This document shows positions 19,792-29,052 of a DNA stretch of 64,000 bases, one piece after another. Source of the stretch: Acidobacteriota bacterium (GTDB lineage Bacteria; Acidobacteriota; Blastocatellia; RBC074); assembly GCA_018268995.1 (NCBI GenBank), contig JAFDVL010000067.1:1-64000 (forward strand), written 5' to 3'. Below the pieces are notes generated by a model that was given only the letters and a program-made list of their open reading frames with translations, did no database searches and had not been told where the DNA came from. The position numbers and the translations under genes were made by a program. Position 1 is the first letter of the stretch, and each line of letters begins with the position of its first letter.

Positions 19792-20808
19792 TCAAAGCGA
19801 ATGGGATTAGCGATTCTGGCGACGTTGTATTTGCTTTCGCTTTTTGGCGGTTTTCTGACGCCATACAATCATCGCTCCCAAGCGAAAGAGACGCCGTTTT
19901 TGCCTCCGACCCGGCTTCATTTTTTTGACGCGCAAGGGGGCTTTCATCCGCGCCCCTTCATTTATCGCCCTCGCATCACAGATCGGCTGATGTTTTTGTA
20001 TGACGAAGAGCGAACGCAAACCTATCCGGTTCGCTTTTTTGTGCGTGGGGAAAGCTATCATTGGTTTGGATTCATTGAATCAAACTGGCATCTGCTGGGC
20101 ATTGAGGGCAGCGAAAATGTGCCACGTTTGCATTGGCTCGGCACGGATGGATTAGGCCGCGATGTGTTGGCGCGGTTGTTATATGCAGGACAGATTTCGT
20201 TGGTGATTGGGCCAATTGGTTTGCTGCTGGCGTATTTGATTGGCATTTGTGTTGGCGCGCTTTCCGGCTATTTTGGCGGACTGCTGGATTCTGTGTTGAT
20301 GCGCGCGGCAGAAGTTGTAATGTCGTTGCCGACGCTGATTTTGATTCTGGCCTTTCGTGCTGCTTTTCCTTTGAGCGTCACGCCGCGTCAGGTTGCGACG
20401 ATGATGATTACGATTTTTGCGGCAGTTGGCTGGGCCGAAGTTGCACGACTGACGCGCAACCTGGCACTGGCAGAGCGCGTGAAAGATTATGTGACTTCGG
20501 CGGTGTCGTTAGGGGCCAATAACGTTCGCATCATTGCGCGCCACGTTCTGCCAAACATCCGCACGCCATTGCTGACACAATTCGCGTTGACTGCACCGAC
20601 GTTTATTTTGGCTGAGATTACGCTTTCGTTTTTAGGCGTCGGCGTGCAGGAGCCAAGTGCCAGCTGGGGCACGATGCTGGCCGATGCGAAAGATCTGTCG
20701 GTGCTGAAAAATTACTGGTGGATGCTGGTGCCAGTGGTTTGTGTATTTCTGACCGCGCTGGCCTTTCAGTTAATTGGCGAAAGAAGAGAAGATTCAGCCA
20801 CAAATTGA
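19735..20808 (+). CDS. ABC transporter permease, DppC/OppC-like
   Basis: 357 residues from the ATG at 19735; an ATG at 19801 (MGLAILATL) starts directly at the first membrane segment and may be the real start. The periplasmic domain includes HWLGTDGLGRDVLARLLYAG, diagnostic of DppC/OppC. The coupling loop is TRNLALAERVKDYVTSA, and the C-terminal half has SFLGVGVQEPSASWGTML. It pairs with the upstream permease. Two word-array palindromes affect its ends: one overlaps the 5' region, and the last four residues and stop lie in the left arm of palindrome 4. Confidence 0.88.
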   Translation: MKSLFSLLKNFVFLRILRGSKRMGLAILATLYLLSLFGGFLTPYNHRSQAKETPFLPPTRLHFFDAQGGFHPRPFIYRPRITDRLMFLYDEERTQTYPVRFFVRGESYHWFGFIESNWHLLGIEGSENVPRLHWLGTDGLGRDVLARLLYAGQISLVIGPIGLLLAYLIGICVGALSGYFGGLLDSVLMRAAEVVMSLPTLILILAFRAAFPLSVTPRQVATMMITIFAAVGWAEVARLTRNLALAERVKDYVTSAVSLGANNVRIIARHVLPNIRTPLLTQFALTAPTFILAEITLSFLGVGVQEPSASWGTMLADAKDLSVLKNYWWMLVPVVCVFLTALAFQLIGERREDSATN

Positions 20809-20885
20809 CACGAATTTTTACGAATGTTTTAGCCACAGATTCACACAAATTTTCACAGATTTCTTCGTGTCAATTCGTGGCTGAA
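20793..20885. repeat. Word-array palindrome 4 between convergent genes
   Basis: The arms 20793-20814 and 20864-20885 (starting TTCAGCCACAAATTGACACG) match in 21 of 22 positions. The interior is also word-like: ACGAATTTTT and ACGAATGTTT, then ACAGATTCAC, ACAAATTTTC and ACAGATTTCT, all 10-base steps. The stop codon of the permease lies in the left arm, and the stop of the convergent VWA gene begins 3 bases beyond the right arm. The strong hairpin could end transcription from both sides, but there is no T-run. Confidence 0.85.
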
Positions 20886-20887
20886 AA

Positions 20888-23038
20888 TCAACGCACCGAA
20901 AAATCCATCCACTGCTCCGCCTGCCCGTATTTCTTCTTGGCCAACGGGTCGGTCACGATCAAGTGAAACAAATAGTCGCCCGGCGGCAAAGCAGTAAGGC
21001 TAAGTTGCCCGCCGCAGACAATACGCTTCATATCCGTTTGTCCAGTCACATCAATTTGGCGTGGTGTGCTTTGAAAGATTGCTTTGCCATCCTGGTACAC
21101 CTCGACCTGTATGGACAATTGCGGTTGATGCGTCTGCGAATTTAACTGGGGATTGAAAGCGATGGCATAATACTCAAAGGCTCCAGTGCGTGCGAATCTG
21201 CGCACAGCGGGCGTGGGTTGAGTATCTGCATTAGACGATGGCGTAGTTTGAGGTTGTTGGGGAGGCTGATCGGGGCGCAATCGTCCTGTCAGCGTGAGTC
21301 CTGACAGCGCCAGGCGATTCTTGGTCAAATCCGGCACGTTGATAAACTGTCCGGCAGCGCCGAGTTTTTCTGCGGTCGCATCGCGAATCACCATGCGAAA
21401 TTGATAAGCGCCCGGTTTGGTGATGGGCGTGTCATGCTGGTAGACAAAGCCCTGCATCATTGCCGCCTTGTACCGTGCTTCGTCAAAGTTCAGTCCGAAC
21501 GCGTGGCCACGATTTTCAATAATTCTGCCATTTTCATCAAAGGTGAAAGTGACAATCTCAAGCTTGGCTGATTTCTCTCCGTTGCCTGCGTCCGTAAAAT
21601 TCAACTTGGACGCGTCAATGTGAAGCAGCGAGCGTACGAATGATCCGCCCTTGTCCGAATTGAAGAAAAACGAGGTCATCTGCATGCTGAGATCGCGCGC
21701 GCCAAACGGAGAGTACAACGCATGCATGAATTGCTGGTCACGTGTTTTCGGCGTTGTGCGCGCCAATGTTTCTGGAATGCCGAAATATCCAGAACGCGTT
21801 CTCACCTGTAAGCCGGGGCGTTTCAGTTTGATTTTGATTGAGTGAAATTTATTGCGATACTTCACATCGAATTGCTCATCATCAGGATCAAAGCCTAATA
21901 AATAATAGCTTTCGTTATCTTTCATGACTTTGCTGACGCCCACGTTGATGTCGTTGTTGTTGAGCACGGCAAAGCCGCCTGTTTCACGCGCCAGCGCCAC
22001 TAATCCATCCTGCGATTCAAAATTCGCCTGCGACATTTGACCGTATCGTTCGTTCATTTGTTGTTGCGACATGCCTCTGGTGTTATCGGCAGCGCTTGGC
22101 GTCAGTGGCAACAGGCCTTTCGTGTCAATCGAATAGATCACCACACTCGAACGGTTGGCAAGGTCGGTTAAGCGGCGCAAATTATCCATCACCTGCGTAT
22201 TGTTGCGATCTTTGTCGAAAAGCTTGAAGCCGTCCGATAGCAAAATCACCATCTTGCGTCCCGGCAGTTCGCGCAAGCCCCGCACAACGAAATTGACTGC
22301 GCCTAACGTGCCGACCGAAAAGACCGTGTCGCGGAATTCCTGCGCCCGTTCGCGTGAATCGCGCATTTCCTCTGACTCTCCGGCCACGGCATTGGGATCA
22401 GCAAAGCGCGGGATCATGTCGCGGCTGATCGGATTCCACGTGAGTTTTTCAACGGCCAGATTGAGCACCCGGCGGTCGGTTGTGAATTGTTGCAGCGCGC
22501 CCATGCCTTTGCCTGTGCGAATGATGCCAATCAAGTCGCCCTCCTGCATTTGGGTGCGGATAAATTTTTTCATCGCTTCGCGGGCGTAATACATACTCTC
22601 AAACGACATCCCCAGATCATCTACGACAAACGCAATTGTGCGATGCACTTCTTCGGGGGCAATTGGCTTGATGCCTGTCGAAGCAGGTGGCAGCGGTGCT
22701 TTCGGATCATATTTTTTCGGTGGTTCTGTGCTGGCAGGCGCGGTAACGGTTTTGACCAATCGGAAATACGAAAGCGGCTGTTTCTTGCCATCCACAAACA
22801 ATTCAAAATCGTCCTCGGACAAATCATCTGCGTGCACCCCGCCCTTGCCTGTGACGACCGCGTCAATCTGGACAAGCTGCGTGTTGATGCGAAAGACGGA
22901 TTCTGGTTCCTGCGTCTCCTGTTGTGGAAGGGGCACGGGTTTCGTCGGCGGTTGCGTGGGAATGGGGACTTGTGGAACCCCTGCTGAACTGAGAAGCGCT
23001 GCAAAAAATAGCGAAAAGAGCAGTGGCGGTGATTTCAT
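20888..23038 (-). CDS. Secreted VWFA-related protein, acidobacterial type
   Basis: 716 residues. A signal peptide (LLFSLFFAALLSSAG) is followed by a Pro-rich linker (about 24-40), then an N-terminal beta segment and a von Willebrand factor A-like domain (about residues 125-330) around AFVVDDLGMSFESMYYAREA and GRKMVILLSDGF. It matches the VWFA-related domain family expanded in Acidobacteria. The first metal motif is DDLGMS rather than the canonical DXSXS. The C-terminal 300 residues look beta-rich. The start is supported by GGAGG upstream. Probable role: extracytoplasmic protein interaction; partner unknown. Confidence 0.85.
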   Translation of the reverse strand: MKSPPLLFSLFFAALLSSAGVPQVPIPTQPPTKPVPLPQQETQEPESVFRINTQLVQIDAVVTGKGGVHADDLSEDDFELFVDGKKQPLSYFRLVKTVTAPASTEPPKKYDPKAPLPPASTGIKPIAPEEVHRTIAFVVDDLGMSFESMYYAREAMKKFIRTQMQEGDLIGIIRTGKGMGALQQFTTDRRVLNLAVEKLTWNPISRDMIPRFADPNAVAGESEEMRDSRERAQEFRDTVFSVGTLGAVNFVVRGLRELPGRKMVILLSDGFKLFDKDRNNTQVMDNLRRLTDLANRSSVVIYSIDTKGLLPLTPSAADNTRGMSQQQMNERYGQMSQANFESQDGLVALARETGGFAVLNNNDINVGVSKVMKDNESYYLLGFDPDDEQFDVKYRNKFHSIKIKLKRPGLQVRTRSGYFGIPETLARTTPKTRDQQFMHALYSPFGARDLSMQMTSFFFNSDKGGSFVRSLLHIDASKLNFTDAGNGEKSAKLEIVTFTFDENGRIIENRGHAFGLNFDEARYKAAMMQGFVYQHDTPITKPGAYQFRMVIRDATAEKLGAAGQFINVPDLTKNRLALSGLTLTGRLRPDQPPQQPQTTPSSNADTQPTPAVRRFARTGAFEYYAIAFNPQLNSQTHQPQLSIQVEVYQDGKAIFQSTPRQIDVTGQTDMKRIVCGGQLSLTALPPGDYLFHLIVTDPLAKKKYGQAEQWMDFSVR

Positions 23039-23101
23039 GACATTGCCTCCAACGACATAATCTGATTCTGTGCCTTTGACTGCAATCTGGCGACAACGTG
23101 C

Positions 23102-23494
23102 TTACGCGCAGAACGCCGTATTGATTTCTGACGCATTCAAATATTCCTGAATGCCTGCAATTTTTCCTTCACGAAAGCGAAAGACCTGTGCCCATTGATG
23201 ACGAAACCGTTTGCCTGTGGTTAGGGCCTTGCCTCTGGTTTCGCCCAAGCACGACCACGATGTCACCTTGCGCGATAAATTCCTGAGGCAGAAACTTGTC
23301 ATAGCGAATCGCAGGCTCACGATCTTTGAGGATTTGCAAAACGCCCTTTTTCCCCTTGTCGCGATCCACATCCGGCAACCTTGGCATCTCCAGCACAACG
23401 TCATCTGTCAAGACATTCAGGAAGTCGTCAATTGAACCATTACCAAAAGCTTGATAGAGCACTTGAACGACTTTGATATTTTACGTGCGGACAT
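23102..23494 (-). pseudogene. SnoaL/NTF2-like protein gene with two frameshifts
   Basis: The SnoaL-like fold can be followed in three frames. An ATG at 23494 with GGAGGGG upstream encodes MSARK, then the frame shifts near 23478-23481 to read IKVVQVLYQAFGNGSIDDFL and on to FIAQGDIVVVLGRN. A second shift near 23238-23241 (one extra base) restores RGKALTTGKRF, WAQVFRFREGKI and QEYLNASEI. These match the ketosteroid-isomerase-like order: helix, EMP strand, LG strand, and the WA.VF.FR.GKI strand. Two indels suggest a decayed gene, although assembly errors cannot be excluded. Confidence 0.75.
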
Positions 23495-23634
23495 TTTCCC
23501 CTCCGTTGAAATCAATTGTGGTTTTGCAGGTTCACGAATTTCCGGCTGAGTGGGATGCACATTCCCGAAAGTTGCTTTTCATGCGATCATAGCACCGTCT
23601 TTATTCGCTAACGCGTGCAATCAATTCATCACAT

Positions 23635-24756
23635 ATGCCAACTTGCAAGAAACAATTTGTCGTCTTTACAGTTTTGTTCATTTTTATGCTCTCCGGCACA
23701 GATGGACAGGCCCCCAACAAAAGCAAGTTTTCCCCTCTCAGGCTAATATATCCTAACGGACTGGCACTGGATCGCAAAGGCGATTTGTATATTTCGGACA
23801 TTGGCGCGCATTGTATTTTCAGGCTGACACGACAAGGGCGGTTGATCGTGGTCGCGGGCAATGGAGAACGTGGCTTCAGTGGCGATGGTGGAAGCGCAAC
23901 AAATGCACAGCTGAATTCGCCGCACGATTTGCTTTTTGATCAAGAGGGAAATTTGTTGATTGCTGACACTGGCAATCAGCGTATTCGCCGCATTGATCGG
24001 CAGGGAATCATCACCACGATGGCAGGCGATGGCAAAGCTTTGCAGTCAAACTACAACGGCGCAGTGCCGGAAACATCGCTCAATAATCCACAAAGCATCG
24101 CGCTCGACCGCGAAGGGAATTTGTTGATTGCTGACACCTACAACAGCGTGATTCGCAAGCTGGATCGCAATGGCAAGCTCAGCATTTTCGCTGGCACTGT
24201 TGCCGGCTTTGGCGGCGACGGCGGCCCGGCTGACAAAGCGCAGATGAATTTGCCGATGGCTGTGGCCGTTGGCCCTGACGCCAGCGTATACATCAGCGAT
24301 GCTGGCAACAGTCGCATTCGCCGCATCGCACCCGATGGCAAGATCAGCACCATTGTTGGCTATGGCCCGCCCGCAGATACTTATGGCGGCGGCTACGGCG
24401 GCGATGGCGGCCCCGCCGAAAAAGGGAAAATCTTTTCGGCGACAGATTTGAAATGCGATGCCGCAGGTAATCTCTACATTGTGGATAGTGGAAATCATCG
24501 CCTGCGAGTTGTTCGCGGCGGTGTCATCACGACTTTGGCGGGGACAGGACAGCAAGGCTTGAGCGGGGATGGAAAATCGGCGATGGAGGCCACACTCAAT
24601 ACGCCGCAGAAAATCGCCTTAGCTCGTGATGGCAGCATTTTTATTGCGGATCGTGCGAATCAGCGAATTAGAAAAGTGGACTCGAAAGGTGTTATTCATC
24701 TCGTGGCTGGTGCAAATAGCCCGAAAGGATTCTTACTCGACCCCGAAGCAAAATAA
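23635..24756 (+). CDS. Secreted NHL-repeat beta-propeller protein
   Basis: 373 residues with a signal peptide (FVVFTVLFIFMLSGTDGQA). About six NHL repeats follow, each with a pattern such as NGLALDRKGDLYISDIGAH, NLLIADTGNQRIRRID or SVYISDAGNSRIRRI, separated by Gly-rich loops (GNGERGFSGDGG, AGFGGDGGPADKAQ). It should fold as a six-bladed propeller outside the cytoplasm and bind a protein or glycan. No catalytic motif is visible, and the neighbours (VWA and CAP proteins) are also secreted. Confidence 0.85.
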   Translation: MPTCKKQFVVFTVLFIFMLSGTDGQAPNKSKFSPLRLIYPNGLALDRKGDLYISDIGAHCIFRLTRQGRLIVVAGNGERGFSGDGGSATNAQLNSPHDLLFDQEGNLLIADTGNQRIRRIDRQGIITTMAGDGKALQSNYNGAVPETSLNNPQSIALDREGNLLIADTYNSVIRKLDRNGKLSIFAGTVAGFGGDGGPADKAQMNLPMAVAVGPDASVYISDAGNSRIRRIAPDGKISTIVGYGPPADTYGGGYGGDGGPAEKGKIFSATDLKCDAAGNLYIVDSGNHRLRVVRGGVITTLAGTGQQGLSGDGKSAMEATLNTPQKIALARDGSIFIADRANQRIRKVDSKGVIHLVAGANSPKGFLLDPEAK

Positions 24757-24849
24757 GCCACGCGGCACTTTGAACGATCACGACGCCGTTACACCATAAG
24801 CCTTATTGTTTTGTCAGCTTTTGCCTGAAGGATTACCGAAGATTTACCT

Positions 24850-25962
24850 ATGCCTATCATACGCTGTTCGCGCTGCATTTCTGGTTTGTTGTTGACAGTT
24901 TTGCTGCTCACCGCATTGTCAGGCGCGCCGAGTACGCCTGCGCAAATGTCGTTGGCTTTGCTGGGCGATTTCACCTTGCGTACTGGATTGGCACAACAGC
25001 AGGCTGGGCCACGCAAGTATCTTATTAAGCCCCTTAACCTGGGCACAAACACCGAAATCCGCGCGCGCGCCACGCGTAATTTGCAAGTACGTGTGACCGA
25101 TGAAAATGACCGTCCGGTGCCCGATGCTCCAGTGCTGTTTTTTCTTGGCAGTCTCATCGCCAACGGCACAAGCGGCGCGGGAACATTAGCCGGGCAGACA
25201 ACTTTCAAAGTGTTGACCAATTCTCAGGGCGTTGCGGAAGTCAATTTCACTGCCAACAATGCGGCTGGCAGCCTGGCCAAAATCAAGGCTCAGGTCGAAG
25301 GCACGGACGCGATTTGGGAACGGGCGTTCAATATCACCAACTCCCCGGTTGATCTACAGGAATTGAGTGATGAAGCTTTTGATGCGCTCAACGAAGCGCG
25401 CCAGAATCCCAGTGCTTTTGCGGCGAAGATGGAAGCTGCGCTGAAAACGGATGCCGCTGTAGAAGAAACTGCGCGTTTCCTGCGTAATATGGCGCAGCAA
25501 ACCAATCACAAGTTTGCCTTGCTCAAGCGTGAGGTTGGGCTTGATCAATCTGCTAGAGAACACGCACTGGAACACGCGAAAAATCCGAGTGTCAGCCATC
25601 GCGGTTCAAGTGCTGATTGTTCATCCGTGAAAGATTGGGTGCGCTGTCGCATCGAGCGGTACGGAACAGTGGATGGATATTATGGCGAAAACATTTGGTA
25701 TTGGGCAGATCGCAAAGCCCACACAGGCACAGACGCAGTGATGGGATGGGTGATTGATCGCGATAGTGCCATTCGCTATCACCGGAAAACTCTGTTCGAC
25801 TCCGCCGTGTTGACGGCCTTGAAAGATAACGCGACGGGCTTTAATGCGGAATATGTCAAAGTCGGCTTTGGTTGCGCTTTCGACGAAACAACAGGCAATC
25901 TGACAATTGTGTTGGTCATTGCTGATGAATACACGAGCAAGCCCAATGCAACAGGCAAATAG
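24850..25962 (+). CDS. Secreted CAP-domain (SCP/PR1-like) protein with Ig-like N-terminal domain
   Basis: 370 residues. A hydrophobic leader (LLLTVLLLTALSGAPSTPA) is followed by a bacterial Ig-like domain (about residues 72-160; LQVRVTDENDRPVPDAPVLF, NSQGVAEVNFTANN). A CAP domain follows from about residue 175: ALNEARQNPSAFA, QSAREHALEHAKN, YGENIWYW and a final VKVGFGCAF strand. The usual CAP catalytic-like His/Glu set appears partly conserved (SVSHRG, GENIW). The role of bacterial CAP proteins is poorly known; some are lipases or proteases, others bind ligands. Confidence 0.82.
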   Translation: MPIIRCSRCISGLLLTVLLLTALSGAPSTPAQMSLALLGDFTLRTGLAQQQAGPRKYLIKPLNLGTNTEIRARATRNLQVRVTDENDRPVPDAPVLFFLGSLIANGTSGAGTLAGQTTFKVLTNSQGVAEVNFTANNAAGSLAKIKAQVEGTDAIWERAFNITNSPVDLQELSDEAFDALNEARQNPSAFAAKMEAALKTDAAVEETARFLRNMAQQTNHKFALLKREVGLDQSAREHALEHAKNPSVSHRGSSADCSSVKDWVRCRIERYGTVDGYYGENIWYWADRKAHTGTDAVMGWVIDRDSAIRYHRKTLFDSAVLTALKDNATGFNAEYVKVGFGCAFDETTGNLTIVLVIADEYTSKPNATGK

Positions 25963-26045
25963 GAAATAAAGCCAGCTCGCCGAAACCTAAGGTGTTAGGG
26001 GCGGCATTTTAGCCATCGAATTTTTGCATTACATCAGGAGGAATT

Positions 26046-26615
26046 ATGCCTTTTACAAGAATGGATCAAAGCACGGCGGCTGAATGGATGAACATTGGAC
26101 GCGAGGTCGCAAAACGACAGGCTCAAATGCCCGCACTGATTAAATCCATGCTGCGGCAGTTAGAAGAACAAGTAGATGGTTTTGCCACAAATCAATTAGT
26201 TCACGCGTTACAAACGGCAACGCGGGCAGTGCGCGATGGCGCGTCGGAAGAGTTGATTGTTGCCGCGCTTTGCCACGACATTGGCAAAGTGATTTCAGTC
26301 GTCAATCATCCCGCGATTGCAGCAGAAATGCTGAAGCCATATGTCTCGCGCGAAACCTACGAAGTCATCCGCACGCATCAGGATTTTCAGGGCCGTCATT
26401 ACTATGCGCTGATGGGAATGAACCCAAATGCCCGTGAGCAATACACGCACGAGCCGTGGTATGCACTGGCCGAGAAATTTACGGACGAATGGGATCAAGC
26501 GTCATTTGATCCGAACTACGACACCCTGCCACTCGAATATTTCGAGCCGATGGTGGATCGCGTGTTTGGCAAGAGCCTGATCCGACTGAGTGACGAAGCA
26601 ACGGCAACGGCTTAA
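26046..26615 (+). CDS. HD-domain protein, PhnZ/MIOX-like diiron oxygenase fold or phosphohydrolase
   Basis: 189 residues. The metal-binding core is visible as HALQTATRAVRDG (about residues 56-68), LCHDIGK with the HD dyad, and RTHQDFQGRHYY. This His..HD..His layout with an upstream H-x2-QTA pattern resembles mixed-valent diiron oxygenases (PhnZ and myo-inositol oxygenase) as well as HD phosphohydrolases. A strong ribosome site (AGGAGGAATT) precedes the ATG. No phosphonate or inositol genes are nearby, so the substrate cannot be assigned. Confidence 0.7.
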   Translation: MPFTRMDQSTAAEWMNIGREVAKRQAQMPALIKSMLRQLEEQVDGFATNQLVHALQTATRAVRDGASEELIVAALCHDIGKVISVVNHPAIAAEMLKPYVSRETYEVIRTHQDFQGRHYYALMGMNPNAREQYTHEPWYALAEKFTDEWDQASFDPNYDTLPLEYFEPMVDRVFGKSLIRLSDEATATA

Positions 26616-26684
26616 GACTGGCTCTGTGCGTTTCCGATGAAACGTCAGCGCTGTCGCATCCGTTCTAAGCAAGTGGAGGTTGCT

Positions 26685-28544
26685 ATGCAACGCAAACGAC
26701 TGGTCAAATCCACTTTCCTTTTGCTCGGCTTCACAATAGCAGTTTGGATGAGCGTGAATTCGCTGCACGCGCAAAAACGCACGCCTGCCAAATATGACGC
26801 CGAGCACACGGACGACAAACTCAAACCCCAACGCCCAGACAAACAGGTCAGTGATCTGACGCGTGATGTCGCGGCCAAATTGCCTCCCGCCGAAGCTGCT
26901 CATAAATCGGTCGCCATTCGCAATCTGATAGATCAGCATTTGTTCACGGCGATGCAGCGCGACAACGTGCCGCATGCGCCGCTCGCGAATGACTATGAAT
27001 TTTGCCGCCGCGTCTATCTGGATTTGATTGGGCGCATCCCGACACCCGATCAAATCAAAGCGTTTGTAAACAGCAAAGAGCCGAACAAACGCGACAAGTT
27101 AATTGACGAATTGCTCAACTCTCCGACGTGGGTAGATCATTGGAGTTATTTTTACGCTGACCTGTTTCGTGCCTGTGGCAATCGCTTCGGCAATCCGACG
27201 CTGAAGCATTTCGATGCGTGGCTGCGGCAATCCTTTCAAGCAGACAAACCCTACGACAAGTTCGTGACCGAGATGTTGACGGCTTCGGCACCGAACACCA
27301 ATTGGATGCCTGATGCAGCGGCGAGCGGCTTTCTGACGCGCTGGCATCAAACGGGCGCGACGATGTACGACGACAATTACGAAGACACAGCGGATGAAGT
27401 CATCGTGAACACATCGCGCATCTTTCTCGGCATCAATTACCAGTGCATTTCGTGTCACAACGGCAAAGGCTTCCTCGAAAAAGTTAGCCTTGATTTGACT
27501 GCCCGGAAGCGTAAAGACTTTTGGGCGATGGCGGCGTTTTTTGGCCGGATGCGGATGCGTGTCGTCGCTTATCAGGATCGCTACACGCTGACCGAAGACG
27601 GCGATGGTTACAACACCAAAGGTTGGAGCCAGGTGCGTTTGCAGCGCGAAGGCGGGGATGTCCATCCGACCTTTATTTTGACCGGTGAAAAGGCGGATCT
27701 GAGCAAACCGCTCCGCCCACAATTTGCACGGATGCTGACAACCAATCCGCAATTCGCCCGCGCCACCGTGAACCTGATCTGGAAACAGTTTTTCGGCCTT
27801 GGAATTGTTGACCCGATAGATTCTTTCGATATGGCGCGACAAGACCCGAAAGCCGCTTTGCCTGCTTCGTGGACGTGCCAGCCAACCGATGCGAACTTGC
27901 TGGATTCGCTCGCTGCCGATTTCGTCAAAAACAAATTTAGCCTGAAAACATTGATGCGCACGATTGTGCGTTCCAGCGCGTATCAGCTTTCGTCGCGGTT
28001 CGCAGGTGAGTGGAAAGAAAGTTACACCCCTTACTTCGCGCGCCATTTCGTCAGGCAATTAACCGCTGAGCAATTGCACGATGCGATCTGTCAGGCGACG
28101 AATGTGTTCGGCAATTACAAGCACAATGATTGGACGTACGAAACACCGTTGCCGCCCGTGAAGTACTGGACAGAAACCACTGGCCCCGAAGGCGTTGGGA
28201 CTCCAGATGCAAAGACCTTCATGCGCACCTTCGGCCAATCCAACCGCGAACAATTTGATCGCCAGCCGGGCGGTTCGATCTTGCAAGCGATGTCGCTGAT
28301 GAACAGCCCGTTCGTGACGAAGAAAGTGCTGGCTGAAAACAACAGCTTGGTCGAGCAAGTCGTGAAATCCACAATGACCAGTGCAGAGGTTGTGGACACC
28401 TTGTTTTTAGCTACGCTTTCGCGTTATCCGTTGGCACAGGAAAAGCAATTCGCTGTTTCATGGATTGAGAAAGACCGCAAACAAGGCGCGGAAGACTTGC
28501 AATGGAGCTTGCTGAATAAGCTGGATTTTGTTTTTAACTATTGA
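26685..28544 (+). CDS. Secreted DUF1549/DUF1553 protein with CXXCH motif
   Basis: 619 residues from the ATG at 26685, chosen because AGTGGAGG precedes it and a signal peptide follows (STFLLLGFTIAVWMSVNSLHA). The DUF1549 segment (DYEFCRRVYLDLIGRIPTPD) is near residue 90. CISCHNGKG, near residue 250, is a potential heme-binding CXXCH. DUF1553 occupies the C-terminal half (ARATVNLIWKQFFGLGIVDP and LMRTIVRSSAYQLSSR). Such proteins are usually encoded beside a DUF1501 protein, and here that partner is the next intact gene. Their function is unknown but they are exported. Confidence 0.88.
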   Translation: MQRKRLVKSTFLLLGFTIAVWMSVNSLHAQKRTPAKYDAEHTDDKLKPQRPDKQVSDLTRDVAAKLPPAEAAHKSVAIRNLIDQHLFTAMQRDNVPHAPLANDYEFCRRVYLDLIGRIPTPDQIKAFVNSKEPNKRDKLIDELLNSPTWVDHWSYFYADLFRACGNRFGNPTLKHFDAWLRQSFQADKPYDKFVTEMLTASAPNTNWMPDAAASGFLTRWHQTGATMYDDNYEDTADEVIVNTSRIFLGINYQCISCHNGKGFLEKVSLDLTARKRKDFWAMAAFFGRMRMRVVAYQDRYTLTEDGDGYNTKGWSQVRLQREGGDVHPTFILTGEKADLSKPLRPQFARMLTTNPQFARATVNLIWKQFFGLGIVDPIDSFDMARQDPKAALPASWTCQPTDANLLDSLAADFVKNKFSLKTLMRTIVRSSAYQLSSRFAGEWKESYTPYFARHFVRQLTAEQLHDAICQATNVFGNYKHNDWTYETPLPPVKYWTETTGPEGVGTPDAKTFMRTFGQSNREQFDRQPGGSILQAMSLMNSPFVTKKVLAENNSLVEQVVKSTMTSAEVVDTLFLATLSRYPLAQEKQFAVSWIEKDRKQGAEDLQWSLLNKLDFVFNY

Positions 28545-28550
28545 GGTGGT

Positions 28551-28647
28551 TTTTACCGCAAAGGTTCAAAGGGGCAAAGGATCAAAGGAAGACCACTTGA
28601 ATAGCAAACTCTTTGCGTCTTTGCCCCTTTGAATCTTTGCGGTAAAA
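28551..28647. repeat. Word-array palindrome 5 (8-base CTTTG words)
   Basis: The arms 28551-28587 and 28611-28647 match in 33 of 37 positions. The right arm is four 8-base words with core CTTTG and suffixes CGT, CCC, AAT and CGG; the left arm is their complement. The palindrome begins 6 bases after the DUF1549-gene stop and ends 13 bases before the GxxExxY start. Confidence 0.85.
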
Positions 28648-28660
28648 AATGAGACGAACT

Positions 28661-29043
28661 ATGACCGAAAATGAGATCAGCAGGCATATTGTTGAGGCGG
28701 CGATAGAGGTGCATCGCACGCTGGGCGGGCCGGGCTTGCTGGAAAGTGTTTATGAAGAAGCGATGGCTTGGGAGTTAACGCATCGCGGTTTATTGGGCGA
28801 GCGTCCGTGGTTCCGGTGATTTACAAAGATCAGACGTTAGCCACTCCGCTTCGGCTGGATATGTTGGTTGAGAAAAAGGTCATCGTCGAAAACAAAGCGA
28901 CAACAACTTACAACTCTATTTTTGAAGCACAAGCCAGAACCTATCTTCGTTTGCTAAATCTAAAGCTGGCACTTGTCATCAACTTCGGAGAAAAGTACGT
29001 CAAAAGCGGCATTCATCGCGTGGTCAATGGCTTAGAAGAATAA
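28661..29043 (+). pseudogene. GxxExxY-family protein gene with a frameshift
   Basis: The N-terminal frame (ATG 28661) reads MTENEISRHIVEAAIEVHRT, LGGPGLLESVYEEAMAWEL and THRGLLGER, with the family signature G(P)GLLESVY. It then hits a TGA near 28818. The rest continues in another frame: VVPVIYKDQTLATPLRLDML, KKVIVENKA, ARTYLRLLNLKLALVINFG and GIHRVVNGL. A single missing base near 28803-28808 explains the break. The family is small, related to PD-(D/E)XK nucleases, of unknown function, and often present in several copies per genome. Here it sits inside the CTTTG word cassette. Confidence 0.85.
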
Positions 29044-29052
29044 ATAGCCTCC

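Noticed and set aside
23635-24756. Gly-rich loop repeats as DNA-level repeats
   Set aside because: The repetition follows the NHL protein repeats and codon phase, so it is explained by protein structure.
27099-28058. 319-codon open frame antisense to the DUF1549 gene
   Set aside because: The + strand gene has conserved domains, a signal peptide and a ribosome site; the antisense frame shows none.
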